Source: Omphalotus guepiniiformis (taxonomy: Eukaryota; Basidiomycota; Agaricomycetes; Agaricales; Omphalotaceae). Taken from it: a stretch of 64,000 nt of DNA. Below, piece after piece: positions 11,663 to 22,974 of the stretch. The notes below the pieces were generated by a model, which saw only the letters and a list, made by a program, of their open reading frames with translations, was not told the origin of the DNA and made no database searches. Made by a program: the position numbers and the translations under genes. The stretch spans positions 372,001 through 436,000 of the forward strand of contig JAQOOI010000073.1 of NCBI GenBank assembly GCA_028554645.1. The letters run 5' to 3'. The stretch's first letter is position 1; each line of letters begins with the position of its first letter.

Positions 11663-12556
11663 ATGTCTGAAATCGAAACTTTGCGAGGAAAATCACTCCT
11701 CAACAAACCCGATAACTTCACCGGCGTCAAATCCGAATTCAAGAATTGGCGTTGAAGACTCTTCACATATATCCGTGATAAGAAAAACGGTATCACGACC
11801 GACGATGAAAGGATTGATGTTGCGATCTCTTTCATGAATGGGAAGCTTGTAGACGGATGGGTCAATAATTACTATAATACCCATTTTGACCAAGACAACG
11901 AGAAGTGGCAGAAGGACTGGGCGCATTTCAAGCAAGCCTTGAACAAGGCGTTCCTAGATTCCGGTCTGCAGAGGACAGCGCAGGAGAAGGTGGAGTTGTT
12001 GAAGCAGGGAGCAGGGACGGCGGAGGAGTATTTCCAGGAGTTGGAGATACTGTTGACGGAGGCGGATTACAAGAAGGATGACCCGTATGTGGTGTGGCTC
12101 ATCGAGAAGGGCATTAATGGGAAAACTATTGATGCCATCTACACGAGGGACGAGTTGCCCAAAGTGTACGATGAATGGAAGGACGTAGTGATCAAGATTG
12201 ATCAACTATGGAGAAGGCGTCAGGAATGGCGCAAGAATCAGAATCAGAACCGACCGGCGTTTATGCCAAGAAGAGAAAATCCACAAAATGCGGCAGGAAG
12301 TGGTGATCGGAGAGACGCCACAGGAACAACCTTTGGGGGTACAGGTAAACCCATGGACATTGACACGGCTCGAAGGAATGGGCAGTGTTTCAATTGCGGA
12401 CAGAGGGGGCATATCTCGCGGGATTGTCCAGCGAAGCGGGGTCAGAGAGTGAGGCAGGTGAATGTGCAGGAAGAAGAGAAGAAAGAAGAACAGCCGCCGA
12501 GTTGGTTCTTAAACTGGTTGAAATCGGACACGGGTTTTGTCAGAGCTCAGAAGTGA
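11663..12556 (+). pseudogene. gag of gypsy copy 1 (one nonsense mutation)
   Basis: This is a 298-codon frame from ATG 11663 to TGA 12554-12556 with a premature TGA at 11753-11755, where the intact copy has CGA. The rest encodes a capsid-like alpha-helical region and one CCHC zinc knuckle (CFNCGQRGHISRDC), which packages element RNA. The end of the frame carries the frameshift signal into pol. Confidence 0.9.
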
Positions 12557-12575
12557 ATACAGGTCCTTCTGAGTT
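12532..12575 (+). promoter_or_regulatory. Programmed -1 ribosomal frameshift signal between gag and pol
   Basis: The slippery heptamer G GGT TTT (12532-12538) is in the gag frame. A 5-nt spacer and a 10-bp stem-loop follow (12544-12553 pairs with 12566-12575, including one G-U; 12-nt loop). The gag stop tga lies at the start of the loop. A -1 slip enters the pol frame exactly. The same sequence is kept in copy 2. Confidence 0.8.
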
Positions 12576-15500
12576 AGAATCGGAACAGTCTAGTGTAGAT
12601 CACAAGGACAGCAATTTTCACTTTGTATTTAATCATCCTGAGAATAAATTTGTGTCAGTATCTACAAAGTCCGATTCAAAACCTGTGAAAGAACGTTATC
12701 CGCCGAATTCACCAGAATGGATAGCGCAGAGAGTAAGGGAGGATGAGTCAGAACGAGCGGTGGGAATTCTGAGAGCATGGATGCCAACCTGTCGGGCCAG
12801 GGAAGCATCAGAAGACACGGTTGCCCAGATCCGGTCATTGGACATCAGCGAAGCCGTCACAGCCGTAAAGTCGCTTAAGAAAAACTTGCGGTTCGTAAAA
12901 GGTACTAAAGGAAGAGATCTCAAGCTGTCTGTTACAATCGAAGACATCGAAAGTGGCAAGCAGATAGAGACATCGGCATTACTTGACAGTGGAGCAACAG
13001 GTTCTTGCGTCAATAAAGAATTCGTAGAGCGACATGGCTTAACTGTTAAGAAATTACCAGTAAAGATGCCAGTATACAATGCGGATGGTACCTTAAACGA
13101 GGACGGTTCAATTGAAGGATTCATAGAAGTCAGATTGGTAATGGGAGATCATGCAGAACGCATTGAACTTGCTGTTACAAATTTAGGCAAAACGGACATT
13201 TTCTTAGGACTCGATTGGTTAAGACGTCATAACCCCAATATAGATTGGAATGACTTGACTTTAAAGTTTGACCGATGTCCTAAGAAGTGTGGTTACATAC
13301 TGTATTACCTAAAACCTGAATCCGACGCTGAAGTCCGAGAACTGGAAGAAGGGGATCAGTTGTTTTACCTGAATTGGGACAGATATCTTTGGAGTATGAA
13401 CTTTGGAAAAGGCAAAAAGACTGAGTCAAAAGCAGACAAGTACGTCAATGAGTACAAGGATGTTTTTGATGAAGCCAATTTCCAAAATTTACCCGAACGA
13501 AGACCCTGGGACCATGCAATTGAACTGAAGCCAGACTTTACACCAGTAGATTGCAAGGTCTATCCATTAAATCCTTCGGAACAGAAAGTTTTAGATGAGT
13601 TCATTAAGGAAAATCTGAAAGCTGGACGAATTAGACCATCAAAGTCACCGATGGCCTCACCATTCTTCTTTGTGGCAAAGAAAGATGGGAAACTTTGACC
13701 CGTCCAGGATTATCGGAAATTGAATGAAGCAACGATAAAGAACAAATACCCGTTGCCGCTCATTCAAGAACTCATTGATAAACTGAAGGATTCGAAAGTA
13801 TTTTCGAAAATGGATGTTCGATGGGGATACAATAATATCCGGATCAAAGAAGGTGATGAGTGGAAGGCGGCATTTAGAACTAATCGGGAGCTCTTTGAAC
13901 CAACGGTTATGTTCTTTGGTCTTACAAATTCTCCGGCGACCTTCCAAGCATTCATGAATCATATCTTAAGGGATTTGATCAACGAAGGTCACGTCATGGT
14001 GTACTTAGACGATATCTTGGTTTTCACAAATACAATTGAAGAGCACGAGTCAATTGTAAAACAGGTGTTAGATATATTACGACAACACAAGTTGTATCTT
14101 AGACCTGAAAAGTGTGAATTCGAGACCAGTAATGTTGAGTACCTTGGAGTGTTTGTAGGAAATGGACAAGTGCGGATGGATCCAAAGAAAGTCAAAGCGG
14201 TAAAAGAATGGAAAATACCAGGAAACAAGAAGGAAGTACAGTCCTTCTTGGGTTTCTGCAACTTCTACCGACGATTTATCTGAGGATTCAGTCAAGTGGC
14301 GAAACCATTGTCATCACTGACTGGGAATTCAAAGTGGGAATGGACAGAGCAGCAACAGCAGGCATTTGAAGAACTCAAAAGTAGAATTGCCGAAGAAGTT
14401 GTTCTAACCATACCCCGTGATCATGGGCAATTCAGGGTCGAGGCAGATTCCTCAGATTATGCGAACGGAGCTGTCTTATCGCAAAAGATAGATGGAAAAT
14501 GGTGGCCTATTGCATTCAGATCTAGATCTCTAAATGAAACAGAACGTAATTATGAGATCTATGATAAGGAAATGATGGCCATTATGGATTCCTTAGCAGA
14601 TTGGAGACAGTATCTGATGGGTGCGGAAGAGTCATTTGAGATCTATACAGATCATCAAAATCTTCAGTATTTCAAAAAACCTCAGAAATTGAATCGTCGA
14701 CAAGCCCGATGGATCACTGAATTATCCGAATACGACTTTACATTGATTCATAAACCTGGAAAGTCGATGGGAAAGCCAGATGCATTGTCCAGGATGGCCA
14801 ATCATGAGACGGGGGAGAAAGACAATGAGAATGTGGTACTTTTAAAGCCGGAACTTTTTTTGATCAACAGACTAGAAATGCCCGAGGACGAGATCTTAGA
14901 TCTTATCAAGAAAAAGTCAAAAGTGCGGGATAATCTAGTGAATAAGGCTTTAGAAGGAAAAGAGAAGGATTGGGTCGAATCAGGGGAAGGAATTGTAATG
15001 TGGCAGGATAGGATTTACGTGCCTATTGATAATAGGTTACGGGGAAAGATCATCGGACTACATCATGATACCGTTCTGACGGGACATCCAGGGCAGTTCA
15101 AAACCATGGAATTGGTGACGAGAAACTATTGGTGGCCGGGAATCACTCAGGATGTACGGAAATACGTTAAAGGGTGTGAAAAGTGTCAGGCCACTAAGAT
15201 TCATCGAACCAAACCAACGGGAACACTAGTCACAAACAATGTTCCACAAGGTCCCTGGGAAGTCATAGGAATGGATCTGATCGGAGAACTACCGGAAGCT
15301 GGAGGTTTTAATGCCATAAGTGTGACTGTGGACCATTTCACCAAACGAACACGTTTGATACCCACACACATGTCGTTAACGTCTGAAGGAATGACCAGAA
15401 TTTATAGGGACAAAATCTTTCCTATACATGGATTACCGAGAAAGATTATTCATGATCGGGGACCTCAATATCATTTCCAATTTATGAAGGAACTATACCA

Positions 15501-16476
15501 GTTATTAGGCATTCAGGGGAGTTTCACAACGGCATATCACCCACAGACGAATGGACAGACGGAACGGATGAACCAAGAGATTGAACATTATCTCCGGTTA
15601 TTTATCAATCAACATCAGAACGACTGGCATGAATGGTTACCGACAGCAGAGTTCGTGTTGAATGACAGAATACACTCAGCAACGGGTGTCACTCCGTTCT
15701 ATGTGGATATGGGATGACATCCGTATAAGGGAACAGCTCCAAGAACTCCGTCGGCAAATCCCACAGCACAGGAATTTGCCGATAAGATGATCAAGATCAG
15801 GGACGAAGTAGGGGCAGCACTTAAGAAGGCAAAGGAAGACATGACTCGGTATTACGACAAGAAGAGGAAACCATCAGTCGAATATAAGCCTAATGACAAA
15901 GTATGGCTTGAAGCGACAAACCTGACTTCTGATCGACCAATGAAGAAGTTGGATGATAAACGATTTGGTCCTTTTGAAGTCGTAAAGAAAGTTGGAGCGA
16001 CGTTGTATCAACTAAAGATACCGAAGACTTGGAAGAGGATACATCCAGTCTTTAACGAAGTTCTACTGTCACCCTATCATCCGCCTGAATTCCCCGAGCA
16101 GCCTAAGAATGATCCGCCACCAGTGATAGAAGGAGAAGAACCGGAGTTCGAAGTGGAAGAGATAGTAGATTCAGGGAAATATAGGGGAGGGAGATTCAGA
16201 TACAAAGTCCAATGGAAGGGATACTCGCGGCACGAACAAACATGGGAACCATTAGCAAACCTTGCAAACGCAAAAGAAGCAATCGAAGAGTTCCATAAAA
16301 AATTCCCCTTTAAACCACGACCACCTCAGTTAAGAAAGATTGAGGTCCCAATTTCCTTATTCCCGACATCATTGTTACGACCTATCCCTGAAGCATGTAC
16401 GGAAGTAGTAGAAACAAAGAAGATGCCGACAGAAGCATTAGCAGTGAAGTTAGGACGATGGGGACATCGTCCCTAA
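12539..16476 (+). pseudogene. pol of gypsy copy 1 (protease-RT-RNase H-integrase-chromodomain; three stops)
   Basis: The frame is continuous from the frameshift site to 16476 without indels in frame, but TGA codons stand at 13696-13698, 14281-14283 and 15715-15717. At each the young copy has CGA. Domains in order: aspartic protease (LLDSGATGS), reverse transcriptase (YLDD), RNase H (VEADSSDYANGA), integrase zinc finger (GHPGQFK ... CEKCQATK), DDE core (MDLIGE, HDRGPQYH, HPQTNGQTERMNQE) and a C-terminal chromodomain (YKVQWKGYSRHEQTWEP). The chromodomain is known in chromoviruses to direct integration to heterochromatin. Confidence 0.93.
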
Positions 16477-16484
16477 GGAGGGGG
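16475..16484 (+). other. Polypurine tract of gypsy copy 1
   Basis: aaggaggggg lies three bases before the 3' LTR and overlaps the last bases after the pol stop. It primes plus-strand DNA. Confidence 0.8.
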
Positions 16485-16487
16485 TCA

Positions 16488-16939
16488 TGTTACGAACGTT
16501 TTCTTTTTCATCTTATCTCATTGTTTGTACATATAGACACTTTTATTATCAGTAGATAACATCGTAAGTCATAGATCTAGGGTTATATTAAATACATACG
16601 TATGTAGCATGATGATCGAGATCAAGCATGTAGACCTCAAGGCGATCATGATCATTAATGAAGTACTTGAGGCAATCGAACTCATGGTAGACACACGGTG
16701 GATTAGTCAAGGGTTATAGCCCAGGGTTTAGGGTTTTATTTACGTATATAACAAGTCCGCTTAGGTAGATATTTCTTTAGCTTCGATCTTGTCAATAACT
16801 CCTCGAGTTTAGACTTGTACTTAGCATACTTCCTTGTATCGTCTCTTTTCTCAATTCCACTTTCTGCTTTTCTCTTACTCGTGTGAAACTAAGATCATTG
16901 TGTTTGGTTATTTGAGTTTGATAACTCGAGTCGCTGACA
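16488..16939 (+). repeat. 3' LTR of gypsy copy 1
   Basis: 452 bp, tgttac...ctgaca, followed by the TSD ctccc at 16940-16944. Confidence 0.93.
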
Positions 16940-18110
16940 CTCCCCCCATCCCTGCTCTCGTCCTACTAGCGCCTTCTCCCGTCATACTAAGTCCATCACG
17001 GCTCAATCCCGTGCTAGACACAGACGCAGATGCAGCCGCCACTTTATACGCCAGTCCACCCAAATTCTTCATCCCACTCAACACACTTCCTCAACCTTGA
17101 GCGCTGCGTTCTCTAAATCAGCCTGACTTATCCCTCCCAGCGCACCAAGCGCCACACTCGCACCCCCACCTGCCCCACTAAGGTTGGCAAACTGCGAACT
17201 GAGCGAAGATCCAAATGCTGAAGCGGTGGATACCGCTGCGCTGGACAATGTAGAGGACGTGCGTGGTTGCACGCCCAATAAGTGTGATGAGGCATCACCG
17301 TAGGGGAGGGACGCATAAGCAAGCAGTCGACCAGAGACGGAGAATACTGGTGCTGGTACAGGTGAAGGTTCAGGTATAACCGCGGACGGGCGTGTATTTT
17401 CCTCGCGCAAAGACTGTTCTTGTAGAGTAGGGCGTCGCTGATGTGAATATTCGTAGTGTCCGGTCTCCGTTGGAGAGGACGTGGTCCACAGGTGGTAAGA
17501 AAACATTCTTATTGTTGTGGTTATCATTATCATTGAAGTGTTCATGGTAGTTGTTATGAATGCCATTGACTATGCTCGAAGTGGTTGCCAAAAATGAGTG
17601 ACGCCGTGAAGATGATTGCGAAGAAATGCCGTGTGAGGAAGGCCTGTGACAAAAGGGCATAAGATCCGAGGAAGGTATATGGTGCAGCACTTCAAATGTG
17701 GTGGAGGAAAGGACGTGGATAGACGGAGGTTGTGTCGTGCTCTATTCAATGTTTAACTTTCAGTGTTGGGGCTGATAGAGATAAAGACACGGCATACCAC
17801 AGCGATAAATTCGTCTCCGACCTCAAAGCGGCCTCCACCAGTCGCAAGCCCAGCTAACTCAACCTTCTTGACAACCTGATGATTAGCAAGAGAGTAATCC
17901 AAGAGTGTGGATTTCTGGGCATGCGAGGTTCGTTAGTATCGATATCAGCGTTCAGGAGCACAGAGTCAGAAACTTCATCGACACGCTCTTCAAACTTGTC
18001 GTCAGAAGATACGCTATCCCGAGGATTCGTTATGACAACGACGGCAAAACACCGGTACTCTGCAACAGGCGTGCCTTGACGTGATTGAGGAGGTTCTGAG
18101 AGAGGGGTTC
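16940..18110 (-). pseudogene. BCAS3-like WD40 protein, 5' portion (broken, N-terminally truncated)
   Basis: Minus-strand pieces read TPVAEYRCFAVVVITNPRD (near 18080), KKVELAGLATGGGRFEVGDE (near 17850), IHVLSSTTFEVLH (near 17710) and a serine/histidine/asparagine-rich stretch. After a frame change near 17440 come APVFSVSGRLLAYASLP and SSQFANLSGAGGGA (17078-17400). These belong to the same BCAS3-family propeller as 8330-10671. The expected first blades are missing, because SCC3-like sequence begins directly upstream at about 18110. The gypsy element cuts the gene at 16940. Confidence 0.7.
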
Positions 18111-21100
18111 TGAGAGTTCAGAACCGTCGTTCGCGGCCGCTTGTTGACTTTGTTGAGATATCCCCTGCATGTCCGCCTCTTGAGCTGTCGCCTCCCTCGC
18201 CCGTTTGCGAGATGCAGAGACACCATCGTCCTCATCATCCGTCTCCTCACGTGCCCGCTTCCGGGAATGTGAATGAGTGAAAAACCCGTTCTCCAGAGGA
18301 TGTGAAGCGCCATCCACTGGGGTCGCTGGGTTAGTGGGAGATACGTTTTTCTTGGATTTGTATGTTGGTTTAGGTCGAGGGCGTGTTTTAGGCATCGTAG
18401 GATCACGTTCTGGTTCAGAATCCAGCCCGTTTTGTGCCTCAGCAGGTGCACGAGCGGCAGCTCTACGAGGTCTTTGAGGTCGTGCGAGAGGCACTGCAGG
18501 GTCAGCTGCATCTGACAACTCGGTACCTTCCTCTTCGTGATCTAGTGCTTTTCCAATCTCGCTTTCCTCTCCCTCGTCTGTGGAGGTAGCGCCTGCATTC
18601 TTCTTTGAGTGCCCCTTCGGTCTGGCTGCTACGAGTTTGTAGAGGCTTCCAAACCTTGCTTGCGTTGGGTTCAACCGTTTCTTGGGCAAGTCTAAGTGTG
18701 CCTTGCTAATGACGGAATGACAAGTCAACATCAGATAATATCTTCAATTACATGACCTACATTTTCAGTGCATCACGACTTTGCATTGCACCAATCAATG
18801 GAATTAATGCGTGGAAAAATAGAAGAGTTGTCTTGACTCCTGTTTTGTTGCTCGACTTCTGGTGTGAACCAAGTTGCTTTGCGACCCAAGAAAGCAGATT
18901 TGTTTGGATCTCAACAACGCACTCGACGTCGAGGCACCGAATAACAGAAAACGAATGACAAAGCTGCTGGACAGAAGCTTGATGCCACTACACCCGACTC
19001 ATCAAGCATACAGGAATCCTTGACCAGACCAAACGCCTGACAATCGACGAAACCGTTAGTGCTAAAGCATTGCGATGAACTATGCCACCCTCACCTCCTT
19101 CATGGCTTGCGTGACCACAAGAACGAACTTTTCACCATTCCTTCTTCTCTTAGAGCTTCTACGATGACCTTGGCGCAGGCATCAAAGGCGGCCCCCAACC
19201 TCCCATAATGTGCAAGCAGAATCGTGCCGTGACGGACCTGGATTGCTCCAGCACGAATTGCTCGCAGAAAAGTAGATATCACATCAATGAATATATACTC
19301 TTGTTCAAGCTGGATTCGAGTGTTCGAAGTCACTTCAGAACGAGATCAGTACCCGACAAAAACCTCGGTGGTTTAAGGTGACTTACTATGCTTGTCTGCC
19401 TCAACGCCGTTTTCTTCCTTGCTCCCAGTTTTGGAGCATGTCTTCATTGCCTTTGCATTGTTCTCGTCGTTTTCGTCGTTTTCATCGTTTTCGTCTTCGC
19501 TTTCACCTTCTGTATCTTGGACAACATCATCCTCCTCATCCCCAAGCTCCAAAGTTTCTGCATAACACTGAACTTCTGCCTGTACATATCCTGCACATCT
19601 CCACTGTACCTTGTCGTCCATCGATACAGCCATCTTCTCAGACGCGAGGAGTAAAGGAGATCCGTCAGCAGCAACAGTCTCTGATGAAGCTCTGATGAAG
19701 AAAACAGCACATGCAGGTCCAGGAGATTTTTAAAGGCCTGTAATGGATGAGGTAAAGCCAGAAAATTGAATGCTACATTACTCACTGCGCGCTTGATATT
19801 CTCGACAACGACGTTACCTTGCACTGGGTGCCGACTACATAGTCAATCAACTTCTCAATAAAAAAATCTCTCTGCGTAATCAACAGCTCTTGCTGTTTGA
19901 CTTCTTCTGGAGAGCATGTGCTGCTAACGGCAAGGCTCCGACTCTTCCGAATGACATGTAGTGCCAGAAGGTGTAAGGTCTGATCAATCATCTGTGAGAG
20001 TAGTATTGTCAGTTCAAACCTAAAATAAATCATAACTGACTTACATCCCCCTCACCGCCCAAACCCAGTCTTGCTCTTTCTGATATAGCACACAGAATAT
20101 TCCACACACTACTCTGTTTACCGCCCTCACTTTCTTCCATCCACGCGGTCATGTCTCTGCTCCCAGCCAGTATCCTCAATCGAAGTACAACTGACGTCAA
20201 CGTAAGGATCTCGTCTTCAGTTAGATGGACAACTTCGACATCTTGATCTTCCTTGCCCCTTGATAAGGACTCTCCATCTCCGTCCGAAGCTGGAGGAGGG
20301 GCTGGGCTGGCGATGGTGTCTCGAAGGGACGTAGCAAGTTCATCCTCCAGCCCTAAGATTTGCTTGCTGTTTGTATTGGATAAGGCGGTATTTGTGATCA
20401 AGTGCGAAGTAATGGTGTGAACGGCTGTGGTGAGTACGTAGGGCGAAGTATGGGTGAGGAATTGTTTAGATATGTCCGACCACAACGAAGCATACACCTA
20501 TCAAAGATATTGTCAATATCACTTGGTAAACAAAGGATCAGGCATACGTTGGCCTGTCTCATTTCCAGGTAGACTTCTAGGTTCATTAGCATCGGTAGCG
20601 CGAGGACATCGGTTAGCTTATTTTCATCAGTCTGATACTTGATAAAAAGCTTTAATGAGGGCCTGAGTAATAGATTCCGCGGTGGATTCGTCCTGTCAAA
20701 GCGAGAAATGGATTGGCATTCAATCAGAGAGGGGAATAGACCACTTACGTCTTTCCTTGTTCTTCAAAGTGAGGCTATCTAATACGCCCTCCTCGCCCTC
20801 GTTGAGTCTCCAAGGTTCATCAACTTTGGTCGTAGTTGAAGCATCATCATCGTCATCCCCGCTATCATCTTCATGTCTCGCTTCCCTAGTTTTGCCTTTC
20901 CCATTGGGCTTCATCCCCTTTTTACTCACACCCGTTCTTCCTCTACCCCTGTCTCTGCTAGACGAGCTCTCTCCTGATGCACTGTGGTCCAGAACCAGCA
21001 TATCCAGAATGCACTCCCAATTCCTCACTACCTCTAAATAATCCCAAACTGCCTCAACTGCAAGCGTTGTACGACCGCGTGTAGCAGCATCTCCGATTTT

Positions 21101-22000
21101 CTTCCCTGGTGGAGATGCTAGAGCAGCAGCAATACCGCCATTCTCATAACCACCGCTGCTTGTCTGAGAGCTGACTGCAGTGTCATCTCGAGCGGCACCT
21201 TCCTCCTCCTCCTCCTCCTCCTCCTCCTCTTCTTCCTCGTGGGCATCTCCCTCTCGTCTAATAAATTCTTTCCGTTGCTCCCGATCAAGTGCACGACCCT
21301 ACTTCACAAGCAGATGAACCAGTCCTTTGATGCCAATCTTCTCTTCGTCGATGTTTTCATCGACACGGCTACGGTCTTTGGAAGCGGCTGCAACGCCTCG
21401 ACCCCGACCCTGTCCTCGACCACGAGTGCTAGATGATGATGCGTGGACTTCTATCTCACCCTTCCTCAAGTCGACCCATTCCTGTCACACACCGCTAGCA
21501 AAACGCCCGACGCCTTTACGCACTCGGACTTCATTAGAATATATCATTGTCCCGAGTCGGTTACAATCAATCTCAGAGAGAAGACCTGACACGCAATTTT
21601 TAGTGAAGGCTCGTCGAATGCTGCGACTGCTGCGACATACCCAGATCGTCCACGTAGCCTAGTACCACCATGAAGGCAACTCTCACCCCCACGTCCACAT
21701 CATATCTTGCAATCTCCAGTAGTCTCGGAAGAGACCTTGTCGTGAAGTGGGTCAATACAGGCGGCACCACCCCTCCACCACTGGCTCCCCCTTTTTCTTC
21801 TTTCCACTGCCGCCAGGAGCCATTCCCTCATACACACCTTGCTGTGCTTTGAGAGCTGCTAAACGCACGCCCACAGCCGCGTCCGACAAGACCCAGCCAA
21901 CATAGCGCAGGTAACTGGTATTGGCACAAAAATGAGACGGAAGGGTGGCAAAAAGTGTGGCGAGAGAAATACACTCTGTAGGAACAACGGGGTCAAGGTC
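18111..22000 (-). pseudogene. Cohesin subunit SCC3/STAG-like gene, main part (broken)
   Basis: From the solo LTR downward the minus strand encodes ECISLATLFATLPSHFCANTSYLRYVGWVLSDAAVGVRL (21850-21990; the stromalin conservative domain). Next come PRLLEIARYDVDVGVRV, NEVRVRKGVGRF-SGV-stop-QEW (TGA where Trp is expected, near 21485), an acidic/poly-Glu stretch, helical repeats (20030-20497), EYIFIDVISTFLRAIRAGAIQVRHGTILLAHYGRLG (19100-19333) and a basic/acidic tail (18030-18731). Frame changes occur near 21780 and 21600. SCC3 binds the kleisin in cohesin and is essential, so a working copy must exist elsewhere. Confidence 0.75.
21201..21238. repeat. TCC/TTC microsatellite
   Basis: A tcc trinucleotide run within the SCC3-like pseudogene, coding poly-glutamate on the minus strand. 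Confidence 0.9.
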
Positions 22001-22452
22001 TGTTACGAACATTTTCTTTTTCATCTTATCTCATTGTTTGTACATATAGACACTTTTATTATCAGTAGATAGCATCTTAAGTTATAAATCTAGGGTTATA
22101 TTAAATACACACATAGGTAGCATGATGATCGAGATCAAGCATGTAGACCTCAAGGCGATCACGATCATTAATGAAACACTTGAGGTGATCGAACTCATGG
22201 TAGACACACGGTGGATTAGTCAAGGGTTATAGCCCAGGGTTTAGGGTTTTATTTACGTATATAACAAGTCCGCTTAGGTAGATATTTCTTTAGCTTCGAT
22301 CTTGTCAATAACTCCTCGAGTTTAGACTTGTACTTAGCATACTTTCTTGTATCACTTCTTTTCTCAATTCTACTTTCTGCTTTGCTCTTATCCGTGTGAA
22401 ACTAAGATCCTTGTGTTTGGTTATTTGAGTTTGATAACTCGAGTCACTGACA
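22001..22452 (+). mobile_element. Solo LTR of the same gypsy family
   Basis: 452 bp, tgttac...ctgaca, without internal region, flanked by the 5-bp TSD aggtc (21996-22000 and 22453-22457). It is closely similar to the LTRs of the two full-length copies. A solo LTR arises by LTR-LTR recombination after insertion. It splits an SCC3-like exon: without it and one TSD the frame reads VFIHRYRDLDPVVPTEC. Confidence 0.95.
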
Positions 22453-22973
22453 AGGTCGCGGTAACGATGGATGAATACTCTACAATTAGAAAGGTACCAC
22501 CATTAATTCATTGCAACTGAAACGGAAAAAGAGGACTCACCCATCAACAAACTCCTTGATAAACTCCTCCAGCTTGTTTTGCTTTTCTTTGATATCTCAT
22601 AATCGTGCTTCTAAACTCCTTCTCTTTCCTGAGGCACCCTGCTCAGCACCACCATTAGTGCGCGCGCTTCTTCTCGCCCTCCCGGATTCGCCTGCGAAGG
22701 AGACGTCAATTTAGCATTCTGAGATAAGATATTAGAGTACCCAGCGACTTCAGCTCCTTTCTCGACATCCTTTCCGACCTGACATAGGGCGGCTTCGACC
22801 TCTAGTGCAATCACTGTCGCGGTATGTCGAATAGACCGAATCTGTGAAGAGGACATGGGAACTAGCCACACCTATTATGCTAACCATGTGTCCAAAACAA
22901 TAGAATAGATAGTCTCAACAAGCGGAAAATTATACAAAGAGGTCAAGGAGGGCCGCGGACGTGATGAATCGAG
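22453..22973 (-). pseudogene. SCC3/STAG-like gene, 5' part (STAG domain, truncated)
   Basis: The minus strand encodes NFPLVETIYSIVLDTW, a 12-nt interval, then WLVPMSSSQIRSIRHTATVIALEVEAALCQVGKDVEKGAEV (22700-22870), the STAG domain that contacts cohesin partners. Upstream exons for the SCC3 N terminus are absent: from about 22974 the sequence is NLR-like. This looks like a rearrangement breakpoint. Confidence 0.7.
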
Positions 22974-22974
22974 T

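Larger units (their letters stand above)
10672..16939 (+). mobile_element. Ty3/gypsy chromodomain LTR retrotransposon, copy 1 (full length, inactivated)
   Basis: The 6268-bp element has 5' LTR 10672-11124, 3' LTR 16488-16939, a self-primer-type PBS at 11126-11139, a polypurine tract aaggaggggg at 16475-16484 and 5-bp TSDs. gag and pol are in separate overlapping frames. By eye the two LTRs differ at about 16 sites, roughly half of them CpG/TpG pairs. Four in-frame stops interrupt gag and pol, so this is an old copy. It interrupts the coding sequence of the BCAS3-like gene. A much younger copy of the same family is at 50805-57074. Confidence 0.95.

Noticed and set aside
12385..12538. Independent pol start at the first codon of the open frame (also 55364)
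   Set aside because: The stretch overlaps gag in the other frame and begins without a proper context; the frameshift signal explains pol expression better.
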